Source: Gyromitra esculenta | Lineage: Eukaryota; Ascomycota; Pezizomycetes; Pezizales; Discinaceae | NCBI GenBank assembly: GCA_038503075.1 | Contig: JBCAML010000022.1 | Location: 620,001-684,000 of the forward strand | Direction: 5' to 3' | Length of the DNA stretch: 64,000 bases | In this document: positions 56,433 through 64,000 of the stretch, piece after piece | How positions within the stretch are numbered: the first letter of the stretch is position 1 | Layout of the letters: each line of letters opens with the position of its first letter | Translations under genes and position numbers: made by a program | The notes under the pieces: generated by a model | What the model was told of the DNA's origin: nothing | What the model saw: the letters and a program-made list of their open reading frames with translations, nothing else | Databases searched by the model: none

Positions 56433-59408
56433 CGGGAAATTATCAGCAATGTAACCTTCTTCAAAGAGTTTTTTAAGGGGGGCATCCAGTTCAGCGGCTT
56501 CATTTGACAAAGAAGCCGACAACAAACTTAGCTTTGGATCAATATTTTCCTTCTTTAGCACTACCTGACTCTGGTGTGCCAACCGTTCATCTCCTTCCTT
56601 GGGGAGATCTCCTGATCTCCTAGTCAATGCATCCGGTTTTCCTCCTTGGCTTCCTGGTCGATATGTAATGACAAAGTCGAACCTGGAGAGATACTCTGCC
56701 CATCTTGCTTGTCGCTGGTTGAGTTGTTTCGTGCTCATAAAATATTCAAGATTTTTATGATCACTAATAACATTGATGGGTTGTTTTGAGCCTTCGAGTT
56801 CTGGGCGCCATTCTTCGAAAACCCTGATAATAGCCAGTAATTCCTTGTCATAAATCTCGTAGTTGCATTCAGCAGGTGAATGCTTCTTGGAGAAGAAAGC
56901 GACTGGGTGTAGAACTCCGGCGTCATCGTATTGTGATAGAACGCCTCCAGATACAAAATCAGAGGAGTCAGTTTCCAAGATGATTTTCTTGTCGGGGTCA
57001 AAGTGGATTAGGATTGGGGCGGTAGTAAAAGCGTATTTCAGGTTCTCGAAGGCTATATCTGCTTCAACGGTCCATTCAAAGCTAATACCTTTTCGAGTAA
57101 GGGCAGTAAAAGATGCGACGATTTTAGAGAAACCGAGGATGAAACGACGATAGAAATTTGCAAACCCTAGGAAGGCTTGTATGTCCTTTACGCTCTTTGG
57201 GGTGCTCCAGTCCCGGACTGCTTTCAGTTTCTCTTCATCCATTTTACTGCCGTCTGGGGTGAGGATGAGGCCTAGGTACTTGATTGTTTGTACCTCGAAC
57301 TCACATTTTTCAGGCTTGAGTAGGATGTCATTGTTCTTGAGTGTCTGCAGTATTTTTCGAACATGAACCTGGTGCTCTGCAAAGGTATCGCTATAAATCA
57401 GGATATCATCGAGATAGGCAGTGCAGAAAATGTCCCAGTACTTGGTGAGGCAATCGTTGACGAATCATTGGAAGGTCCCTGGAGCATTGGTTAAACCCAA
57501 CGGCATGACCTGGTATTCGTATAAGCCGTAACGGGTGCGAAAGGCCGTGTTCCATTCATCTCCTTCAGCAATGCGTACTGTAACGGGGGTAGTCCTACTG
57601 CTCTGCAGTGGGAATAGGTATAGGAATACGGCCATTGCAAATACTAAATCAGGTTGAGATGTTAAGAGTATTTTCGTGCAAGGTACTCAATAATCTTAAG
57701 GGCTCTACTCGGTAGTATTCTGTCTGATGAGAATGGGAAGAAGAGCAACAGGTGTCGGGGTCATGCACTATCGTTATAGTGCTGCTGACTCGCCCTCCTC
57801 TTTCTGTTCTACTCTGCTGGGAGCCCGTCGAGACCCTGAGAACATGCCAAGATATTGCGAGCGGGGCACCTCAGGATTCAGCTAATGATCACTTTGGCGC
57901 TCTCCGACACTCCTCGGTTGTTCTGTCCAGTTAGACCTTCTAGATCCGCCAGCTGCATGCCATGCCTATGCTGGATGTAGGAATCGGCGCTGATCAGTCT
58001 ACTGTTGCATGTGAGGTGTCCTGCACTTAATAGATTCCCTATTGCCGCACCAGTGGCTCTGGGCCGCTAGTATATGCATAGATGAATTGGAAACGCCACC
58101 ACAGGAGCTTCCTGTGTTTGGTGTCACCGGAGATATATCATTGGCTCGTCAGCAAATGTTATTCTCGCTGGTTCCACTCCATCGGAACAGCAGGGTAGCA
58201 GGTATCCTCTAGCATGTGGTAGCTACACCACTCATGCTGATCCTTACTACCTCTCTGCTTGTCCAGTGCTATTATGCTTCACTGCAGGTAACGGTATTGT
58301 AGATCCGTTACACGTACTTGATGGTAACCGTCACGAAGGTCTAACTTGGTATACCATTGCGCTTTGGCCAGTCGATCCAGTGTTTCTCTCATGAGCGGGA
58401 AGGTATAGCGATCCTTGACAATAATTGCATTTAGGCCTCGGTAGTCCACACAGAGTCTTAGGGAACGGTCAGCTTTTTTGACTAAGAGGACAGGAGATCC
58501 GGCAGGAGAAGAACTGGCTCGAATAAAGCCTTTCTCTAAATTGTCCTCAATATATTTTTTTAGGACAATGAGTTCCTCTCTTGACATCCCATAGAGTGGT
58601 CCGAACAGTGCATCTTTCCCTTCCATTAGCTGTATCTTATGGTCATAGGTACGGCGGGGAGGTAGGCCTTGAACCTTGGTTTTATCGAACATGACTAGGA
58701 AGTCATGATACTGTGCAGGTATCCTTGCCTTCCATTCTTCTTTGGTCGTGGTCTTCTCTAGAATTTTATTAATTTCATAGAGGGACATAGCATAGGCCTG
58801 TGAAGTGCTTTTCCTGGTACAAGTCCTAAAACTAGCAGCGCCGATAAAAGATAGGTTGAGCCGGGGGGGTGCGGGAATTGCGGATGTAGATATAGTGGGG
58901 AGGTTAGGAGCGCAACGGGTGGTGCAGAGTTTAGAATTAAACTCAATGCGTTTTTCGGAGAAGTGGATGTGAACGTCATGGTGATTCATCCATGGGATTC
59001 CCAGTACGAGGGGGTAATGTCCAAGTTGGGTTACAAAGCAAGGGACTTGCTCCTAGTGTTGTTGAATGGACAAATTGATGTTAGCGATATGGGTAATGTC
59101 CCCTGAGGCGACAGGGCGACCGTCGATTACTTCAAGTTGTCTGGGTGTTTTTAGAAGGGAGAGCGGGTGAGAGTGGTGACTCGCAAAATCCTTATTGATG
59201 AATGCAAATCCAGAGGCTCCAGTGTCCAGTAAAGCGTGTGTTTTAATGATTTTATTGTTATGGAAAATATTGCACGAAACTACAAAATGTTCTCCATCCA
59301 ATTGATCCTCCACGCTTATACCGTAAACTGAAAACCCAGAAATTGAAAATGCAGACAAAGGAAAAGAAATGGGAACCAAGGTAGGGTCACTGGTCTGCCT
59401 TGGTTGAA
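56433..59408 (-). pseudogene. Gypsy-3 pol (PR, RT, RNase H), truncated
   Basis: Protease LLDTGASGFAF near 59220 is intact. An in-frame TAG near 59054 replaces CAG of gypsy-1. RT is split by LTR-B (57579-58312). A TGA lies at 57470-57472 in the RT segment after the LTR. The frame from 57242 runs through RNase H (ETDSSDF) to DNFPKK, where it meets the left LTR. The integrase core and chromodomain are absent. Confidence 0.88.
57579..58312 (+). repeat. Solo LTR-B, intact
   Basis: 734 bp with perfect duplication CGTAC (57574-57578, 58313-58317), inserted in gypsy-3 RT. Confidence 0.93.
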
Positions 59409-59418
59409 CTAGTTTAAA
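59374..59418 (-). promoter_or_regulatory. Predicted -1 frameshift signal, gypsy-3
   Basis: On the minus strand T TTA AAC (59418-59412), gag stop TAG directly after (59411-59409), 6-base spacer, then a perfect 8-bp stem AACCAAGG/CCTTGGTT (arms at 59398-59405 and 59374-59381). The -1 frame is open into protease. Confidence 0.75.
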
Positions 59419-60749
59419 GCCTCTCCTGAGGCGCTTGCGGATTCTAGAGCAAAAAACTGAGGGGGGAGAAGTGGTGGTGGTAGGGAGGAGACCGGAGGTG
59501 TGTGGCTAGCGGGCGGTGCAGTGAGAGCCCCTCGCATCGTGGGTTTCTTTGGAGCAGAGGGGCAGTTGGTGTAGGAGTGGTCAGGGGCGGCGCAAAACAT
59601 ACATTTGCCAGTGGAACGGCGCCATTGTTTCTCTTCTTCCAATAGCTTTCTTCGGCCATTAACCATCGTGTATCTTTGTTCCTGAGGGGGTCGAGAAAGT
59701 TTGCTGGTACGTCCGAAAGAGAGATCCATAGGGGCAAGGCCTCCTGGTACAAACGACGAAGCGGGGACAAAAGGAGTCATTGCATTGGTGGGGGCACTAA
59801 ATTGTCCCATGTTTTCACGAACGTTTCCTCATTTCTCTACTTTGCGGGTTTGGATACAATTGTCTATTCTGGTGAGGACTAGGATCATGTCGTTGAGGGT
59901 AGCGGGCACAGTGGTGGCGAAGACCATTGCTTCTTTTAGTTCGTCCGACATTCCATGTTCAAGGGCATCCATCTTTGAATTTTCATCGAAGTTTAGTTGC
60001 CCCATGATGCGTTGAAAATCAGCTAGGTAAGCGGAAAAGTCTAGTTTACCTTGTCGAAGTTGATGTAGCTCTCGACGGGCTGTGCCGGTGGGATCGGGGT
60101 CGCCAAAGGTGGTTTCTAGTGCTGCAATGAGGGCAGCGGCGTTTGTCCAGGTAGTAAGGCCTGACGGAAGGACAGTGTGACGGACTTGTTCTAGAGCGGC
60201 TCCCTCTAGACGGTTGATGGTATAGAGAATCATCGTGTTTTCGTCAGCGAATCTATCTCGGTTTACCGCGAGTTTGGAGCGTAGTTGGAGCACAAAGCCG
60301 GGGAGTTTGCTTCGTGTTCCATCGAATTTTTCCGGGTCTGGCACACGCTCTGATTGATGAGTAACAGCGGCTGGGGCGGGGGGAGTTGTACCGGTGAGAT
60401 TTGGTGAGGCTGGGGGTACTTGAATGGCTTCACGAGCCTTGTTCCGTTCACGAAGTAATCGGTCGATGAGGGTTGAGGCATCATTGACTTGTTGGTCTTG
60501 TTGTTGGGCATGGTGGCTGGCGTTGTTTGCTTGGATCTGGGCGGTTTTGAGCTTTATTTCTAGCTCCTGTGTTCCTTCTTGTAGGACGTCGATCTGATCC
60601 TCGAGAGCCTGGTTGAGTTCTAGGAGTCGGTTATACAACTCGACGGGATCATATCTATAGGCTTGAGCAAATGCTTCTTTTGTGGGGAAGCGTGGCGTGG
60701 CGACAGCGGCTCCTTCAGAGGAGGAGGCGGCAAGGGCGGGGGAGCTCAT
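59409..60749 (-). pseudogene. Gypsy-3 gag, one stop
   Basis: 447-codon frame starting MSSPALAASS at 60749, with a coiled-coil-like region (about residues 40-110), capsid core (DPEKFDGTRSKL to LADFQRIMGQL) and knuckle CMFCAAPDHSYTNC. A single in-frame TGA follows KVEK near 59826; gypsy-1 has CGA there. The best-preserved gag in the window. Confidence 0.9.
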
Positions 60750-60780
60750 TGTTACTTCGTCGTAGGAGGTGTAGATGGAA

Positions 60781-60792
60781 TAAGCAACGTTA
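60781..60792 (-). promoter_or_regulatory. Predicted self-priming site, gypsy-3
   Basis: Next to the LTR, TAAGCAACGTTA on the plus strand (complement is the primer-binding sequence) matches the LTR tract TAAGCAACGTT of intact LTR-A copies over 11 bases, the length known for Tf1-type self-priming. Confidence 0.6.
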
Positions 60793-61633
60793 TCTCACAG
60801 TTTGATCCCTCGTTAAGCCCTTCAGTATCCCTGAAGGTGAGCAGTACTACTTAAGCGAGAGGTCAAGCGACGAGAGTCATGATGTTTCTACAGGTCCTAC
60901 GGGGGTCTAACTCCAAGCGAGTTAAGTGTAGAGGTTTTCACAGCGACAGCGACCGCCAGGATTCTGAGGTAGAACCGAGGTAGTATTAAAACAATACAGT
61001 AGAAGTAAAGTAAGAATGTTGCTTAAGGAGAAGAGAAGAAAAAGATACAGGCGAACAGAATCCACCCCTTAAATACCCCGCTTTCCAACCATTATGATTT
61101 CATGGATGGATGTTTTGTTGATTGGTTGGATACATGGGTATACGGTTGTCGCGTTTTGTTGTTGTTCTTTATGTTTCTATGGGTTTCCTGTTACAATGAG
61201 TCATGTCTTTGTCATCGAAAGAGTTGGAATGTGGTATATAAGCGAAGGGATTTCCCCTCATATTGTACTTTTCCTTCTTCTTTCTTTAAGCAACGTCTTC
61301 TATTGTTCACTCTTGTATTCTACAAATACAAACCTCGGTTACATCTCATAATCTTCCGCTGTCGCTGTCTTTAAGTCACCTCGACTTAAACCAATTGTAG
61401 AGCCTGTAGAACTTCCGTACACTTTCTTGTTGTCGGTTTCCCATTCAAGTAGCACTGCTCATCTCGAGGGATACTCGAGAGCTTGACAAGAAACCCGCTC
61501 CTTGAGATATGACTCACACCCGAAAACAACCGAAACACTAATCAAAACACAAAAACATCATACTCCTCAACCGAGATTCCGACCACAACCCATAAAATAT
61601 CCCTAACTCCTTTACTCCTTCATATCCGTGAAA
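60793..61633 (-). repeat. Gypsy-3 5' LTR (LTR-A), split by LTR-C
   Basis: Pieces 60793-61097 and 61513-61633, from TCTCACAG to CCGTGAAA on the plus strand. The self-priming tract here is AAGCAACATTC. Confidence 0.9.
61098..61507 (+). repeat. Solo LTR-C, intact
   Basis: 410 bp with perfect duplication TATGA (61093-61097, 61508-61512), inserted in the gypsy-3 LTR. Confidence 0.93.
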
Positions 61634-61780
61634 TCACGCTGCACTTAATTCGCCTGGAGTTAGACCCCATGTAGAACTTGTAGAACCCCTGCACTCCTCA
61701 AACGTGTTGGAACTTTGTTTAAGTAGCACTGCTCACCTTCAAGAATACTGAAGGGCTTCATGAAGGACTGAACCATGAGA

Positions 61781-62230
61781 GCTGAAGGCAGAGAGGTGAG
61801 GAGACTGCGGAAGCGGATCCTTCTGCCAATGCAGTATTCTGCAGCAGGCTCTGTCGCTTGGAATGTCCTTGTAATGCTCAGGCTTGAGTCTACCATGCGG
61901 TACAACCAGCCGTCAGAAATAAGTGTTCTCTCAGCAACAGAATGCAAACCTGCCAGAGTAGAATCTGAGCGAAGTAAATAATAAATGGTTTCAGGTCTTT
62001 GGTCTGGATTACTAGTTTGAATGTATCGAGATCACAGTCATTTGCTAGTGTCAAGAATCTTCATCTTCCCAAAATAGAAGCAATAGCAGGTTACCTGCAA
62101 AACTAATCTTATTTATATTATGTTTGGCCAGCTACAACTTTCTACTGAATCACTTATTTTTATGCTATATACATTCACATTTGCGTGGCTACGCTTCTGA
62201 GTCCTTGTCTCTATGTACGTCCCTGCTTCA
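61781..62230. repeat. Repeat D, copy 2, right part
   Basis: Matches 10797-11285. Similarity ends near GTCCCTG at about 62225. The 62230-62569 stretch that follows is the likely upstream region of the host gene; no element is recognised. Confidence 0.75.
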
Positions 62231-62569
62231 ATTTTATACCTCACAACCAATTGATTGAGTTTAATTATTGAGTGAAGGTTTTGATAAGCAAATCCGCCAT
62301 GCTGTTGAGATGAAAAAGTTGTAAAGACCCAAATATGGACTAGCTTCGTTGGCATTGCGCCACGCGTTTTCCCTTATCATCCACAGTCTGGGTGCAAGGC
62401 TCGGGCTTCGATCGCTGACGCAGCAACGAAGAGGCTGACAATTTTAATTTTTTTTTGTCAGAGTTCAGCAACAACACGACCAATTGTCTTTGTTCCGCTA
62501 GCCTACCGCAACCATCACTTCCATCTAATTCAAGCTCGCATAATCACGTAACACATGTAACTGACCTCG

Positions 62570-64000
62570 ATGGCTTGTCATTCCTTCAAAATTATCTTTT
62601 TCGTTATCTTCGCCATACTAGCTCTTTTGGTGAATGTCACCGCCCGTTGGTTTCCCTCACTGCGTCTGATTGTGTGGGCTTTTTTCGCCGGTACAGCTGT
62701 TTCCCTAGGGCTGTTTCTGACCTTGACGTTTCTCACAGCCCACCAAGGGGCTGGATATAGCCTTTATAGCTCCCATGATGTTCTGCGATCTATCAAGCCT
62801 CTCGCATTTACTTCATCAGAGTTATGGTTGGAGGAGATTGACGCCATAACTTTTGAAGACTCTTTCTACCGGGTTCCGCTACACCCACCATCGGTCGTTT
62901 TGTCAGATTCCCTCGATGTGTTACTCGACTGTATTCTCCGCGACTTCGTGAGCTCTTGGTATTCCAAAATATCCGCAGATCCGTCTTTCGCCACGCAGGT
63001 TGACAGGGCAGTCCGTCATGCCCTAAAGCATCTTCGTGACCGTCTACAGTCTCTTGATCTAGTCGAGGTACTTGTAGGAAAAATTGTCCCTCTGCTCACT
63101 TCTCATTTGCATGACTTCTCTGCTGCAGAACGTATCGTGCGGGGGAAACATCTTAATAAGAATCTCACAGAGTCGGAAGAACTTGATCTGGCTATCGCCA
63201 GCAAATACCGGGATGGGAAATTACATCCAGCCGCAAGCTTAAAATTTTCGGACACCAAATTGGCACAGCAAGATCATCTGAGGAATTTGGTAGAGGGTAT
63301 ATTACCGTCGATATTACCAGAGAATGAAAAAGAGAGTAAAGTGGTTGGGACACTAGTCAAGGAAATTGTGGCCTGTGCCATAATTTTCCCGATAATGGGG
63401 GTGTTAGGTGACCCGGATTTCTGGAATCAATTTATCGAAGCAATTGTATGTCTATAACATTGCTTTATATTACGCAGATTATTGGTGATATTGTGAGTAA
63501 GTGAGAGTTTTGATATCTAAAGCTAATATTCCGGCTTTCTTTTCTAGGGACGATCCACTCTGCAAGACCGTAAAACTGTTAGACAGCTTCGAGCTGCCCT
63601 TGATCAACACGCGACCCCTCGGCAATCAAACTCGTTGCCTTTTTCGAAGTATAATTCTCAACCAGGTACTGCTTTTAGCCAACCGTTTATCCGTCTTGGT
63701 CCAAAGGACGATGAACGTACGTTTGAGCGCTTTATACGTTCAATTCGGATGTGTGCAAATCTTTCTGATGCTAGAAGGCTGAGGAATGAAATTGGCGCTC
63801 AACTGAAACGGGATGGTAGAGTTGAAGGAGGTGAGGGGTGGAGTATTTATATCAAGCGGCTGGAGACAGGAAAGAGGGTTGTGGACCAGAAAGTCACCTC
63901 CTTATCAGCTGGACACGTAGCACCAGGGGCTGGGCCATTGAGATCTCAGTCTGAGATGTCTCTCAAAGGACAGAACGCACCAAGTCGGTTAGAGTTTGCT
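62570..64000 (+). CDS. PXA-domain sorting nexin, Mdm1/SNX13-like (partial, window edge)
   Basis: Exons inferred: 62570-63445, 63478-63492 and 63548 to the window end, with introns GTATGT...GCAG (63446-63477) and GTGAGT...CTAG (63493-63547). All junctions are in phase 0. The N-terminus has two hydrophobic membrane segments (about residues 6-25 and 31-55). A PXA domain follows (about 90-290: LDCILRDFVSSWYSKIS, LASKYRDGKLHPA-like block). The third exon has GRSTLQDRKTV and then TFERFIRSIRMCANLSDARRLRNEI, typical of the region after PXA in Mdm1-type proteins. These anchor at the ER and act at ER-vacuole/lipid-droplet contacts. The PX and nexin-C domains would lie beyond the edge. No sign of damage; this is host sequence. 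Confidence 0.85.

Larger units (their letters stand above)
56253..61633 (-). mobile_element. Gypsy-3: chromovirus copy with head-to-head LTR ends
   Basis: Perfect target duplication TCACG (56248-56252, 61634-61638). Genes lie on the minus strand. The right LTR is minus strand as expected (60793-61633), but the left end is only the first ~180 bp of the same LTR in plus orientation (56253-56432). So both outer ends are the 5' LTR terminus. Integrase and chromodomain are missing; pol joins the left LTR at 56430-56433 over a TTC shared by both. LTR-B and LTR-C are inserted in it. Confidence 0.88.
55984..61780 (+). repeat. Solo LTR-A split by gypsy-3
   Basis: Pieces 55984-56252 and 61639-61780 form one LTR-A, with perfect outer duplication GCTGA (55979-55983, 61781-61785). 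Gypsy-3 sits inside it with its own duplication TCACG. Confidence 0.92.

Overview
The window looks like a piece of a filamentous-fungus genome, probably an ascomycete. The evidence is short introns (50-65 nt) with fungal-type donors and CTAAC/CTGAA-type branch sites, a split Mdm1/sorting-nexin-type gene at the right edge, and transposon families typical of fungi (chromodomain Ty3/gypsy, Tad-like LINEs, Helitron, hAT, piggyBac). The species cannot be read from the sequence; a repeat-rich genome of the truffle kind would fit. Only about four genes look alive or nearly so. The rest is nested transposon sequence.

Three LTR families account for most of the short repeats. LTR-A (about 410-420 bp, TTTCAYGG...CCRTGAGA) belongs to a chromodomain gypsy element. 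LTR-C (about 405-410 bp, TTTCATGG...CCTTGAGA) is a relative. LTR-B (about 734 bp, TGTAACGG...CCGTTACA) is a separate family. A fourth unit, LTR-E (about 0.9 kb, TGTTATACC...TCTTACA), carries tRNA-like modules. Most copies have exact 5-bp target duplications, so the order of insertions can be read directly.

Layout. 1-2.8 kb: a stack of LTR-A, -B and -C copies in a LINE remnant. 2.8-11.3 kb: unknown repeat D split by a decayed LINE (LINE-1) that itself carries a TIR element and two LTR-A copies. 11.3-12.1 kb: a dead piggyBac-type transposase. 12.6-22.6 kb: an old gag gene cut by a full-length gypsy element (gypsy-1, 12731-19551), an LTR-A and a LINE. 22.6-24.6 kb: an ORF1-only LINE. 24.6-26.8 kb: the 5' part of gypsy-4. 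26.8-32 kb: LINE-3. 32-33 kb: minisatellites. 33-41 kb: the least damaged block, with a TET/JBP-like 2-oxoglutarate oxygenase gene on the plus strand converging on a spliced Helitron Rep-helicase gene and a second spliced gene on the minus strand. 42.3-47.1 kb: gypsy-2. 47.1-48 kb: palindromes and a minisatellite. 48.4-50.4 kb: a second ORF1-only LINE. 50.4-53.4 kb: LTR-E and a hAT transposase. 54.3-62.2 kb: a second copy of repeat D split by a deep stack that holds gypsy-3. 62.57 kb to the edge: the host PXA-domain gene.

The strongest new signals are these. The gypsy copies share a predicted -1 frameshift site (T TTA AAC) followed six bases later by a hairpin whose stem co-varies between copies. 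The same family shows a Tf1-like self-priming signature. Gypsy-3 is flanked by a perfect target duplication but has head-to-head LTR ends. Two near-identical ORF1-only LINEs share the same internal stop. A Helitron gene block sits next to a putative nucleic-acid dioxygenase, in a region where many premature stops look like C-to-T changes.
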